From: Maratus speciosus
Lineage: Eukaryota; Arthropoda; Arachnida; Araneae; Salticidae
NCBI GenBank assembly: GCA_963932465.1
Contig: OZ010799.1
Coordinates: 281,800,083-281,864,082, forward strand
Direction: 5' to 3'
DNA length: 64,000 nucleotides
Part shown: piece after piece, positions 12,230 to 24,014 of the stretch
How the letters are laid out: each line of letters begins with the position of its first letter
Numbering within the stretch: position 1 is the first letter of the stretch
Made by a program: the position numbers and the translations under genes
Notes under the pieces: model-generated
The model's database searches: none
What the model was told of the DNA's origin: nothing
The model's input: the letters and a program-made list of their open reading frames with translations, nothing else

Positions 12230-13060
12230 CTAGTACTAGCATCAGAAATATGCTAGTCTTTGCTATGTATTGCTTTGTCTGCTAGATTTTCATGCTAATA
12301 TATGCTTTACAATGCTAGCCAGCATCACATGCTATATAGCTAGCTTACACAGTACTAGCATGACAAGCTATATACAAGCATTTTATGCTTGTTTACTGTT
12401 TAAGCTTCTTTCAAAGCATGGTGTGGTAGGTACCTTACCGTGCTATTATATGCTTTTTTATGCTTGCCAGCATAATATGCTATGCAGCCAGCTTAGGGAA
12501 AAATAGCATGACAAGATACGTACAAGCATTTTATGCTTGTTTGCTGTTTAAGCTTTTTTCAAAGCATGGAGAGGTACGTACCTTAACGTGCTATTATATG
12601 CTTTTTTATGCTTGCTCGCATAATATGCTATGCAGCCAGCTTATTGAGAAATAGCATGGCAAGCTATGTACAAGCACGTTATGCTTAGTTGCTGTTCAAG
12701 CGTCTTCCAAAGCATGGAGAGGTAGGTAGCTTAATGTGCTATTATATGCTTTCTTATGCTTGGCAGCATAATATGCTATGCAGCCAGCTTATTAAGAAAT
12801 AGCATGACAAGCTATGTACAAGCATTTTATGTGCTTATTTGCTTTTTAAGCTTCTGTCAAAGCATGGAGAGGTAGGTACCTTTACATGCTATTATATGCT
12901 TTTTTATGCTTGCCAGCATAATATGCTATGCAATCTGCTTTGATAGAAAACAGCATGATGTACTATGTGCCAGTAAAATATGCTAATTTGCTACACAAGT
13001 CTCTTCCCAGTAATGTTGAGGTAGGTACTTAAATGAAGAATGGTGTGCTTGTTATTGCTT
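12230..13060 (+). repeat. 148-bp tandem satellite, about 5 copies
   Basis: The motif AGCATG(A/G)CAAGCTA begins units at 12357, 12505, 12653, 12801 and about 12952, so the spacing is 148 bp and then 151 bp. Units are dense in AGCAT/ATGCT half-palindromes. The array begins directly after the nuclease-like pseudogene and fades out near 13060. The two 62-78 residue frames within it are repeat products. Confidence 0.93.
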
Positions 13061-13119
13061 GGCAGCATCAAATGTTTATTATTATTTATTTATTTATTTA
13101 TTTTTGTTTTGTTTTAGTT

Positions 13120-14545
13120 ACTCGAAAGTATAAATTTGACTATGTTTTTTGAAAATAGAAGAAAAGGATATTTTAATTGTAAATTAAATTAATTTTTTAA
13201 ATCCAGGGAGAGACAATAACTCTCTTTCACCTACGCCCCCCGCCCCCCCCCCCCCCAAACAGAAAATTCTTAGTTTCTCTTTTATTATAAGCTAAGAGAA
13301 AAGATTAAATTTCAATGTTTTTCAAAATCGGAGAAAAAAGTTAGTTACATTTCAAATTCGAGGGAGGCTTAATGGATCACCTAAGCCCTCTTCCCTTAAC
13401 GGAATATTCAGGAGTTTGTGTTATGGAGGTTTCATTGTACATTGCAATTTTTCAAGATGTAAAATATAACTTCTATTTTTTAAATTAATTTTTATGGGGG
13501 CGGGTTAAATTCTATGAGGGATTTAACTCCTATGAGAGTCTTCTAGAGGAGCCCCCCCCCCACGCACCGCTTATAAAAGAATTTTTTCTTCTGTTTCTTA
13601 GAATTTAAATATTCTATCTTACTCGAAAAAAATGCAGTATATCTTTAAAAAATGTAGAAAAAGAAAATTTTGTTCGTTAAAATCTAAAATTCGGGATGGC
13701 ACTCTCCTGAATTCAATACTGTCTTAAATTACCCATTTGAGATTAGTTTTTAACATCTAAATATCAAAAGAAACAGAACTAAAAATTAATTACCAAAGCG
13801 GATATAGAAGAGTACACCCCCCTCCCCCGCCCGCCAACAGAAAATTTGAAACTGATCTTCCTCTTACTGTTAAATTATTTTAGGTTACCTGTAAATTATA
13901 AATTTTCTATATATATAAAAATGGGAGAAAAATAAAATTTTGTTTATTAAATTTCAAAAGCTGGGAGGGGGAAGGACTGTGTCACCGCCACCTGAATTAA
14001 ATACTGCCCCTTGACCATGTTTGAGATAATTTTTTAACACATAAACTTAAAAAAATTAACAAATAATTTCCATGGTGTACTTAAAGGGGAAAAGCTTCTC
14101 CCCTTCCCCCGAATTGGAAGAAAATTCCTCGCTGCACTTTGTCTTAGTATTTAATTCTGTTAAGTTTCTCGAAAATATTAAATTTACTATGTTTATTAAA
14201 ATCAGAGAAAAAATATTATTTTGTTAAATTTCAAAATCCAGGGCCGGTAGATTTCCTTTTTCGAATCACTACAACGTAAATTCAATACTGCCTTCGTCCA
14301 CCCGTTTTAGATAAAATCTGAACACATAAATTAAAAAAAAACTGAAAATTAATTCCTATAAAGGGTTTATTGGGAAAAAGCCCCCCCCCCCCCTGCGGTT
14401 TAGATAAAACTTTTAACACATACATATTTAAAAAACTGAAAATGAATTTCCATGAAGGACTTTTGGGAAAAAGCGCTCCCCTCCACTCCCCCATCATAAA
14501 ATTCTTAGCTGCTCATTCTCTTAGTTTTTAATTATTTCAATTATA

Positions 14546-14580
<35 letters not shown>

Positions 14581-14720
14581 GTGCTTTTAAAAAAGAAAAT
14601 TTAGTCAATTAAATTTCAAAATTCAAGGAGCACTGTTTCCTGTAAGAAATAAGTTCATAACACTCGAATTGAAAATATGTACAATTGACCCCCCCCCCCT
14701 CCAATAAGGACCTATTTTTA
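13120..14720. repeat. Diverged C-rich repeat region
   Basis: A loose unit recurs several times: a C-run, then AAAATTCTTAG-like sequence, then a GGAGAAAAA and AAATTTCAAAAT segment. Copies start near 13240, 13550, 13820, 14100, 14390 and 14690. They are too diverged for an exact period. A similar unit is found at 21890-22260. An A-run lies at about 14549-14577. No gene. Confidence 0.6.
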
Positions 14721-14806
14721 AAATCTTAACCCCATCCTAAATACACTTCAAAATCTTTTATTTTTGTGCAACAAATATTTATGACCATATTCAAACTATT
14801 CATTAA

Positions 14807-15007
14807 CACTAGAACGGCGGGAAATTTTACTCAAGTTTTATAAAAAATATTTCACATCAGAATTTTTACTTAAAACTATTTAACTTATTTATTTATGTTA
14901 TTTTTGTGCAGCATACATTAATCTTAAATTATAAAAAGTTTTCTGGTTCGAATCGACATGCATTCATTTGGCAGGGGTCAAAATGACCCCTCGCCGCCGC
15001 TCTAGTG
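14807..15007. mobile_element. piggyBac-type MITE, 201 bp
   Basis: The element is bounded by TTAA on both sides (14803-14806 and 15008-15011). Its terminal inverted repeats are CACTAGAACGGCGG on the left and CCGCCGCTCTAGTG on the right. TTAA target duplication is the hallmark of piggyBac transposition. Near the right end is the palindromic GGGGTCAAAATGACCCC. There is no coding capacity, so it is a non-autonomous derivative. Confidence 0.85.
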
Positions 15008-15254
15008 TTAAGCAAAGAAAATTCCACTAATGAATTATAATAATCAAGCCATATTCTAATCCATTAAACATAGAAAAAACCCTAATAATATTTTAACCTT
15101 ATTAATTGAAACTTGGAGGATAACAGCATCGATAAATTCTATGTCTTATGAATAATCTTATAATAATCGATAACACTCTATCTTATAAAAATATCAACAC
15201 ACAGCAGAATCAGCTCTTCACCCATTCCCCGCATTTAAAATCATTTACAAACAC

Positions 15255-15345
15255 GACCCCAGTGGCGAAGTAAGTAAAGCATATGGCTTCCAATCCGGAT
15301 ATAATGAGTTCTCTGTCCTTCCACTGCAAATGGAGGCATCTTAAA
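15255..15345 (+). repeat. Possible tRNA-derived SINE relic
   Basis: AGTGGCGAAGTAAGTAAAGC resembles an A box in a tRNA head, TGGCTTCCAATCCGGA resembles an anticodon arm, and a degenerate B-box region follows. The fold would be poor, so this is a relic at best. Confidence 0.3.
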
Positions 15346-15560
15346 TTCAGACACATATGTGACTGAAAAAGTAATTCAGACATTTAAGTGTCTAAATGTG
15401 AAATTTCAGACATCATAGATGTCTAAATTTAAGACACATAAGTGTCTTACTATGATCATGTTATAAATGAACGGAGAAAAATGTCTGAATAATAGTAACA
15501 TGTCTGAAATTAAGACATTTAGAAATTCAGACACTTAAGTGTCTGAATGCGATACAATTG
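15333..15560. repeat. Cluster of palindromic CAGACACTTAAGTGTCTG motifs
   Basis: The half-site AGTGTCTGAA and its complement recur repeatedly here, including full palindromes such as CAGACACTTAAGTGTCTG. The same motif set recurs at 41240-41512, so this is a dispersed palindrome-rich repeat family. Confidence 0.75.
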
Positions 15561-15888
15561 TATCATATGAGTGATGGCTGTACGTACAATTGTATTGCAA
15601 TATGTATATCAGCGCTATCAGAAAATATTTCAGAATGGATGAAAGATATTTAAAATACTCTTTCATCCATTTAATTTAGTATTTATTTATAAATGAAGAA
15701 ATCATGGGACATCTGAGAAAATTAGATGGCGCAATAAATAATTAAATAATTGCTTTTCACAAAATATAAAGTTTTCCAAAAATTACTTGTTATCATGATC
15801 GTATACAGGGAGAATCGCTCACCTAAATACTAAGAGTTATGAGTAGAGGGAGAAAGAAACGTACTGAGGAGCAAGATTTTAAAACATA

Positions 15889-16201
15889 CAGTAAAACCTC
15901 CCTAAAGTGACCACGTTCGTTCCAATGAAAAGTGATCGCTCCGAGAGGTGGTCTCTTAATGGAGGTCATGTTTAAATCTAGATTTTAATTTTTGAAAAAA
16001 GGTTACAATTAATGTTACTAAAATTTATTTTTCACGTTAGTAAAAGAAACTATAAAAATTTAAGTACCAAAACAAAAGTTAATTATATAAATTAATTACT
16101 GCAGATTTTTAAAAATGAATACATTGACGTTTGCTTTGATTTTACGGTTTTATATTTTATAACTTTTGTTTCCAAGTCTTTTCAAAATCCAGTCAATAAA
16201 T

Positions 16202-16239
<38 letters not shown>

Positions 16240-16670
16240 ACGGGAACAAATAAAGACGATTTGATTAAATTATGTATTTTCTTTGAGAGTTTCCCGACAA
16301 AATAGGGCAGGGGAGTTTATCGACCGTCATTCTTAATTTGTCATCAGAGTTCAATTTATTACCTAAAAAGGCACAAAGGGGATTAAATATTTAAAAGTTA
16401 CCGGAATAAAAAAAAAATCTAAACTTAGTTTAGAAGTTTGATGAATTTCGCGCACTCCGGAACTATTTTTCTAATAAAATCTTCTTCAAGCGACCAGGAA
16501 AAACGGGATTTGTTTCATTTTCTTCAAAGAAATGGGTCGCTCATGGAGGGAGTTCAACTGGGATGGTCTCTGAATGGAGGTAAAATTAGTATTGAGCCTG
16601 TGGGAATAAATTTCGTTCCATGAAAAAATGGTCGTTCAGAGAGGTGGTCGCACAGAGAGATTTCACCCCG
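15889..16670. mobile_element. pogo/Tigger-like non-autonomous element, 782 bp
   Basis: The left end CAGTAAAACCTCCCTAAAG and the right end (read inverted) CGGGGTGAAATCTCTCTGTG are imperfect inverted repeats flanked by TA on each side (15887-15888 and 16671-16672). The interior repeats the phrase GAGGTGGTCTC and its variants. A long T run at about 16203-16238 interrupts it. The 61-residue frame at 16438-16623 is a chance product of the repeat. Confidence 0.65.
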
Positions 16671-16674
16671 TAAG

Positions 16675-17125
16675 GCATGGTGACGTCACGTCGACGTCGT
16701 TGTGAAGTCACGCTGTGACATTGTGACCGTCGATGTGACGTCACGTGACGTCAATGTGAAGTCACTGTGACTAGAATGTGAGGTCGTTATGGCCGTTTTA
16801 GAGCTCTTCTGTGACGTCACATTGTGACGACTTTGTGAAGTCACGGTGTGACAAATTTGTGAAGAGTGTGTCAGTTGTGACTATTTTGGTATTAACTTTG
16901 TGACGAATTTGTGACGAATGTGACAATGCTTTAAAGTCACATTGAGATCAATTTGTGAAATATGTGTCATTTGTGACGAAATTGTCTTTAACACTGTGAT
17001 GATTCTGTGACGACAGCGACATTTGCTTTGAAGTCACATTGTGACAATTTTGTGAAAATTGTGCGATTTGTGACGATTTTGTAATTAACGTTGTCACGAA
17101 TATGTGACTAGTGGCAATGTTGTGA
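16675..17125 (+). repeat. TGTGACGTCA-rich degenerate short repeats
   Basis: Short units built around TGTGACGTCAC, GTGAAGTCACATTGTGAC and TTTGTGACGAA recur about every 25-35 bp. The left part holds several perfect TGACGTCA palindromes, and degeneracy increases rightward. A related block in inverted orientation lies at 21590-21700. Confidence 0.85.
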
Positions 17126-18576
17126 AGTCACACTATGACATACTTGTACAGTTGTAAACACGTATGCATGTCACACATAGTCATAATTATGCATGTTGTA
17201 AAATCATTTACATCTATAACGTTAATATACTTCGGCGATACATCGCAATTAAAACTTGGGGGCCGCTATAACAAGGGTATACCAAAAGAATTTTATTGAA
17301 TCAAAATGCAATACCCCGCAGACTTCAATTTTTGTTGCACCTTTCTTTACTATTGCAATAAATGAGAATATTGAAGACAACTGAATGATCGATCTATCAC
17401 ATTTTTTTTTTTTTTCAAAATTAGCTATTTGTTAAAAGCATTAAAATTACCAAAGAAACAATTTGTTTAAATATTCAAATCTTTACCAAAATGAAATTTG
17501 TGTTAAAAATATAATATTTTATAATATATACAGTACTTTTTATATTCTTTAAGCTATAGAAAATACTGAATGAAATTAATTTATTTCATTTAATACGCAT
17601 TACAAACTCGAAGTCACTGGTGAAGTTGAATTTTTTCGATTACACAACATTTATAATAAAAAAAATGAAAGATAAAAAGAAATGCCGATATTAAATAATT
17701 AAATTTTATATGTTTTATGATATTGATTACCATAATATATATATATATATGATTGTAATTCAAATAAGTTGGGGCTGAGAAAATAGGATACTTCTTTGTT
17801 ATAGAGGCCCTATAAATTTGATTATGCAAAAATTGCAGTAACGACATTGTGAAGTTTATGCATGCGTTATATACATATATATATATATACACTCGAAATG
17901 CTCATCATGTGCCATATAGTCATTATGTACATATTGTTTACGTCTTTTATGCCACATACATGCATTACAAAATTTACGATGTACATTTTAGCAATAACCA
18001 TTTGAAACTACTCAAATGAAAAATACAGCTTTGGTATAGAAAATTAACTGAGTATCACCAGTATCATTATGTTGAGAATTCTAAGAACAATTTCGGCAAT
18101 ACTCGTTATGTTGGAAGATAGCAGCAATAAATAAAATCGTATTTTTAAGCTCACTGTAAAAGTGAGTAAAACTTTTGGGTATGCATATAACGGGGATACA
18201 AAGGGTTAATTTATTTTACATCAGGGTTTGCTTGAAGTAAAATCCATACATAAAACAACTTTTTGATTATTAAAAAATAACTTTAATAATTGATTGCCAA
18301 AATTACATTTTTATTTATGAAATTATATATTATAAAAATAACTCTTACTATCTATGATTTTTTAAAACAATAATACCTTATTGCTTATAAAACACAGCAC
18401 CGCAGCTACTCTATTTTGCGTCTAATATGGAAGTTTTTATGTTTTGCCAAAGATCTATCTGGCTGGATATATGTTGCCATGACATATATAACCCTGACAT
18501 TATCATAAATAGTACAAAGAGATTAGAATCTACAACGAAATTTTTAGAATAAAGTCTGGTGAAAGTTTTATAAATA
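17126..18576. other. AT-rich non-coding stretch
   Basis: No gene or clear element is seen. There is a T run at about 17402 and short (TA)n runs at about 17736 and 17875. The 92-residue minus-strand frame at 17614-17892 is tyrosine/isoleucine-rich, partly made from the TA repeat, and judged non-coding. Confidence 0.6.
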
Positions 18577-18986
18577 AAGTAGAACGCCGATTATCGGAAC
18601 TCCAATTAACCGAACTTCCAATTATCTGAGCAGCATATTTCTCACAAAGAATTCTTTTTAACCGAATTTCCAATTATCCAAATATTTCTCTCTCTAAAAA
18701 AGAAAAAAAAAACACCTAACTTCCAATTTATTTTTTGCTTAAATTATAACCTCTGAAGTTTAGAAAATGATAAAAAGAGAAAAAAAATTAAATAATAAAA
18801 AAGTAAACAGAAAACAATTTTTAAGCACTCCAGTACTAAGTGGTGCTGTCAGTCCTAAACCTAGATAAAGTGTGAAGGTTTAGAATAGTCAGGAACATCC
18901 CTTAAACTGTCTGCCCATTTATCCGAACTTTTGCTTATCCGAACTAGGATCGGTCCCGACTTGTTCGGACAATCGGCGCTCTACTG
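18577..18986. mobile_element. pogo/Tigger-like MITE, 410 bp
   Basis: The inverted ends AGTAGAACGCCGATTATCGG (left) and, read inverted, CAGTAGAGCGCCGATTGTCC (right) are flanked by TA (18575-18576 and 18987-18988). Internal copies of ATCCGAACTT and AACCGAACTTCC-like phrases are typical of these elements. No coding capacity. Confidence 0.85.
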
Positions 18987-18988
18987 TA

Positions 18989-20190
18989 TATATTGTATTA
19001 GAAATACAAATAATCATATTTATTTTTATATGACACAATAAAACAAAATAATGAAGACAGTATCAAATGGTTAACTACTTTTTAATGTAAATAAAGTATA
19101 AAAATTGAGGCCATAAACACAAAATAGAGCCACATAGGTTCATTATTATTACTAATATTTTATTTACAAGATTATGGTAATTATAAATAAGAAATCCATT
19201 TTAATCACGCTGTTTATAAAGAGTGTATAATATCGATACTTTGAAATTTATTTCGATAAAATCATTCAGGAAATAAAATGATAAAATTATCCAGAAAAAA
19301 GTAAATAATAAAAGATGGTTATTACATTTTAGATTCCTACCGTTCAAGTATTTGCGTTTTTTTTAAAGTAAAATCATATTTAAACACTTACTGATTGCGT
19401 AACTTCTATATTTTCATTTGCCAACAGACTTCTAGTTCACTTTGAAAACATTTCAGTAAGAATGTTTAACAACTGAAAAGCTTCCACCCGCTATGACTAT
19501 TTCTTTATAGATTTTAAAACATTTCTCAGGTTGAATAATACATTAAATAATCATTTTTTTCCTTAACATTACATATCTACGATCTCTTTTAATAGTATAC
19601 GTTTCCGTTGTGTCTTATTTTTTATAAATTCCTCTTCTGAGCAGATGCAATTTTTTTAAATAAAAACATGCAATGCAAATTGTTTAAGACCATCACTTAA
19701 TACAAAATTAAAAAATTATGTTTGCCAATAATTTTATTCCATAAAAAGCCCTATTTTAAATAATTTAATTATCTTTAAATGTTTATTAATTATATTAATG
19801 ATTGATTATAATACTTGTCCATATACTTTCATATTTATGACACCATGTGGTTTTAACCAAATATTTAAATAAGAAAATAAACCAGATTAAAAGGCAATTT
19901 AAATCACTAATTTTAATAATCTGATCAAAGCTGTTGAAAAGGAAGTTAGATATTTTAACAAAATAAAAAATAAATGTAATGAAATATTTGTGTTTTATAT
20001 CATGTTTATTAGAAGATAACTAAAATCATAGTAATTAAAAAAAAAGCAAACATTGAAAATAATATTTTAGATATTTCAATAAAATAAAAAATAAATGTAA
20101 TGAAATAATTATGTTCTACAGCATGTTTATGAGAAGCTAACTAAAATTGTTGTGATTAAAAAAAAAGCAAACAGGGAAAATAATATTTTT
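18989..20190. other. AT-rich non-coding stretch with a ~120-bp tandem duplication
   Basis: No gene is seen. From about 19950 to 20190 a unit of about 120 bp occurs twice, beginning AAAATAAAAAATAAATGTAA at about 19961 and 20081 and containing GATTAAAAAAAAAGCAAACA near its end. If the candidate exon at 20197-20284 is real, this lies within its first intron. Confidence 0.7.
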
Positions 20191-20196
20191 ACATAC

Positions 20197-20284
20197 CTAA
20201 TTTCATTGACGTTGTACGTGATACTTTGATTTTGGGGAACCAATTAAATCCGATAATAAGTACGATAGCAATGACTTGAATCAT
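20197..20284 (-). CDS. Candidate first coding exon with signal peptide
   Basis: On the minus strand an ATG at 20284-20282, with A at -3, opens 29 codons: MIQVIAIVLIIGFNWFPK followed by IKVSRTTSMKL. The frame meets a consensus splice donor, G|GTATGTAA, after 20197, in phase 1. The hydrophobic core VIAIVLIIGF right after a short N-terminus fits a secretory signal peptide. No downstream exon was found in the AT-rich DNA below 20190, and no promoter was confirmed. It sits between two inverted TGACGTCA-rich blocks, so it could be part of an element instead of a host gene. Confidence 0.33.
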
Positions 20285-21155
20285 CTTCAACAAGTCAAAG
20301 CTACCGTAATTTTCTCGGGTTTATATTTTGTTAGCTGAACTAACTTATATCCTGATAACGTTCTTGTTTCAGTTTTTAAATCCATGTCAACACGTCTAAG
20401 TGTCCACAGAACTTCCCGTGTTTATTCTAAAAAGCTTCACTGTTACTTTTATCCGTTATTCTGCGGTCGAGTCGTAACAACTGAAATAGTGCAGATGCAG
20501 ACGATTTTTAAGTTTCGAAGTTCGAAGCAGATGTTTTCGATTTTATTTGTTTATCTATAAACAGTTTCGGAAAGAAATTAAATGCGTAATAATTTTATCA
20601 AATTGTCTCTAATTCAATTTCCTGCTTGGAAATGTTTTATTGTATTTCACCTTTTATTTTTATCAGTTTTATTGAATTGTAAAGTTTCATTTATGTAAAT
20701 TATAATAATAATATTATCCATAATTAGAGTTTACTAGATAAAACATTGCTTAATTTTTCAAAATGTGTACAAATTAATTTAATGGTAATAATGAAGACCC
20801 CCTCTTTTTTTAAAAGTAAAATTTGTATCACAGGTAATATATACAAAATATCTTCTAAAAAATACAACAAGATTATCGAGAAGAGATAAGTTTTTCTTTG
20901 TCAATCTGTCATTCTCTTAATATTAATTTTCTGTTGAATAAAACATCTTGTAAAATAATTTTTAAAGATATATTTTGAAAACAAAAAATAAAATATGAAT
21001 AATTAATTATGTCATGGGCTTTGCATAAATTGTACATAAATTTTATATTCGGAAAATGTCAATTTTATTTTAAACGTCTGAAAGAAGTAGAATTAAAAAA
21101 AAAAGTTAGCTAAAATAGTGAAACACTAAGAGGGAAAAAAAAATGACTTGAATGC
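20285..21155. other. AT-rich stretch upstream of the candidate exon
   Basis: No open frame or repeat is recognised. If the exon at 20197-20284 is real, this holds its 5' untranslated region and promoter, with a TATAAG on the minus strand about 40-50 bases above the ATG. Confidence 0.4.
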
Positions 21156-21474
21156 AAATTATAAAGCAAGAAATGCATATATGACTAAACTTTGAAGACG
21201 CTTTCTGCGTGCTCATTAAAAGCTGCAGACTTAACTGTAATAGAAAGTTTTTAGTTTGGAACCACAGAACTGTTTCGACTACTCTTTGAGAAACTTCTAG
21301 TATAACAGATGATCATTTACAAAAATCTTTATAAAAGATAAGTCGAGGTCTGTTTACCTAAAACATTTTTTTAATAATATGAAATTCGCATAATTAGGAA
21401 ATCTTTTTGTGTCCTGATGAATTAATTACATTTTATGTTATATGAAAATAAAAAGTTTTGGTTAGAGGCACAGA
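21156..21474 (+). repeat. Dispersed ~315-bp repeat, copy 1
   Basis: The segment from AAATTATAAAGCAAG to GTTAGAGGCACAGA matches 49106-49412 along its whole length with scattered substitutions and small indels. The shared edges suggest a defined mobile unit, but no terminal repeat or target duplication was seen. Confidence 0.85.
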
Positions 21475-21589
21475 GGCAACTTGGACCACGGTTCAAAAAA
21501 ATTTTAAATCCGGCAGAAAAATATTTTTTACAGTAAATAACATGTTTTTATTATTTGTTGTAATTTTTTTAAGTTTTCTAAGAAGTTCA

Positions 21590-21700
21590 CATCTCAGTCA
21601 CAATGTGGCATCACTGAGTGGTGGCATTTTGGTCACAGATGTGACGTGACCACAGTGACTTACAGTGACGTCACAATGACGTCACTGTGACCATGCATGC
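21590..21700 (-). repeat. Inverted TGACGTCA-rich block
   Basis: TCACAGATGTGACGTGACC, AGTGACGTCACAATGACGTC and TGTGACCATGC follow each other. Read on the minus strand this resembles the start of the array at 16675 (GGCATGGTGACGTCACG), so the two blocks may be the inverted ends of a segment of about 5 kb. Confidence 0.6.
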
Positions 21701-21889
21701 TATGAGGGACTGTATATGCCTGGGGTGCACAGCCCAGGCCGCTTTTGTAAAATGCAGAATATAAACATGAAGTAGGTTAAACTAAGAATTTATGCCAGAA
21801 CTCCTCGTGTAAGACAATTTTTAAGAAATTTAAAAATTAAGAAATATTAATCGTTTAAAAATAAGTTTCTAACGATATTTTTCACAATG

Positions 21890-22260
21890 GAGAACTGATT
21901 TCTTTTTCTCTCTCCTCTCTCTGTCTTTTTTTTTTTTTTTTTTTTTTTTTTTGAACTGCCCCTCCTCATTTAAAATAAATTTGATATATATGAACACTAA
22001 CAGAAGAACAGAATTAAAATCGTCTTCTACGAGAAGTTAAGGGGGGGGGATGCGGGGGGCTCCTCCGGAAAAAAATTCTTAGCAGCATTTTCTCTTAGCG
22101 TTTAATTAATATATTGCTATTTGGAAGAGAAAAAAGTATTTTTTAAATAATCAAACGTATAGAAAATATAATTAATTAAATTTCAGGGATGGACAATTGC
22201 TCTCTTCATGACCACCGAAAATTTGATGTGTTATTTTCTAGTTTTACAATAAAATCTTTA
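21890..22260. repeat. C/G-rich repeat copy related to 13.1-14.7 kb
   Basis: A T run at about 21928-21951, then a G run, CTCCTCCGG, AAAAATTCTTAGC and an AAATTTCAGGGATGGAC-like segment repeat the phrase order of the diverged array at 13120-14720. Confidence 0.5.
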
Positions 22261-23602
22261 TTTAAAGTGTGTTTTCTGTATGTCTAAAAATAAAAAAAAA
22301 CTGCAAAAACTATACTCAAATAAATGTAACACATTAAGAAAAACACCTAATAAAGAAAATAAAACTTTTCTTATTTCTTCTTATTCAATGATTTATTTCT
22401 CGCTGATAAAAAGTTCAAATGAGCTCATCAAGCCCTTTATAACGGTTTATAAACAGTAGGCTGAGATCAGCGACTGCAGTGGTAATTAAAATGCTGATTT
22501 CGCCTATTTGTCTTTGTTCAAATACGTCCGTTGGCAACTGGCGCGTTAAAACGGTTCTTTCAATGCTTTCAATGAGGTAGTTCCCTGTTTAACAAAGTTG
22601 CCCGCAATTTTTTTTATGTGTAACATTATTTATATTCTGTGACTGTGACATATACATAGCTGGAACAGTTTTTTGGAATAATTCATTTACGGAATAATAT
22701 ATGCGATTATTATAAAAATGATACGTTGAGTAATGTGATTGTGCCCTCCACATAGATGTATATGCAGCTTACTAATACACAGCTTATAAAGTGCATTTTA
22801 GGAATTTCAATAATTGTTCTTGAGAGATTGGAGAATAAGAAAGTGCGAGTGAAATGTGATTCGAAAAAGCGAATTTAATTAAATTCTGCGTTATATTAAA
22901 TTGTATCATTATGAAAAAAATATGTTGAATAATGAAAAAAAAAATGTCTTCGTTATATGTTTTTTCAATTATCAGCATTCATCTGAATACTTAGTGAAAT
23001 ATGTAAGAAGAAAGTGTCTATATTTTTGTGTTTCTGTTTATATTACATGGATTTACTTTATTACATTTAAGGAAATACTAAAAAGGTAAGAATGTGATTA
23101 TTTACAAAAATATAATTTTTATTTGGAAATAGAAATTTTCCTTGAACAATATTAATTATGTAATATTAATTATTTAAATCACTTTTTAAAGAATACATGT
23201 GTTTATCATATTTGTATCTTTCTATATAGAATAAATATTTTTCAGTATTACAGTGTTTTTTATTATTTTCGACTAAATTTATTTCATTTTCAGGATTAAT
23301 TAACTAACTTGCTTGATAATTCTTAAAGTATTCGATTTATAAATAATTGTTTTTCATATAAAATAATATCATCATTGCTTAAATCATTGCTTAAGCATTA
23401 AAAGTTATTGCTTGTGTACATTGACCCCAAATTTGTCAAACATTTTTAGTATTATATTTTTGTCCAAAAAAAGAAAAAAAAAGCAGTTGCAGCACTATAT
23501 AGTTTTTGTTGTGGATACAAGCTATTAATCTGACTATAAAAATGTCAGTAAATATTAGCCATTTAATATAATGCCATTTTTTTAATAGTTAATTTTATTA
23601 AA
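22261..23602. other. AT-rich non-coding stretch
   Basis: No gene, hairpin or repeat is supported. Short frames on both strands at 22784-23089 overlap each other and are low-complexity. Confidence 0.6.
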
Positions 23603-23623
23603 CTAGGGGGGCTCGGCCCCCCT
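23603..23623 (-). terminator. Helitron 3' terminal hairpin and CTAG end
   Basis: On the minus strand the sequence reads GGGGGGC-CGA-GCCCCCC-TAG: a 7-bp GC stem with a 3-nt loop whose last C starts the terminal CTAG (23606-23603), followed by T at 23602. Helitrons end in a short hairpin plus CTRR and insert 5' of T, so this fits, though the hairpin abuts the end more closely than usual. Confidence 0.8.
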
Positions 23624-24014
23624 GCTCGCTACGCTCACCCACCCCCGCGTAATCGCGCCCTAGCCAACCCCAGAACGTAATCGTTTCCATTCTGGATTGC
23701 ATCGCGATCCCTTATTTTCTATGCGTTCAATTTTTAGATTCCACTTCGTAAATGTTGTTGTAATTTAAATGAAACCTAAATTTATTATAAAAATCAGCTT
23801 CATCCATCACCAAACACGAATCCAGCCTATCACCTCAATTATTTGTGAAAGGAAAATATAAAAAAATTGAAATAAAACAAATTTATTTCCAAAATAAGTT
23901 TCAAATATTTTTCTTTATGATTAGATTTCAATATCTTGAATAGTACTGGATTTGTACAATACTTTGTTGCAAACAATGTTCATATTTTTAGCTGATACAC
24001 ATCTTGACAAAGCA
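23624..24014 (-). other. Helitron 3' untranslated segment
   Basis: A GC-rich stretch next to the terminal hairpin (to about 23710) passes into AT-rich DNA before the end of the helicase frame. No gene. Confidence 0.6.
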
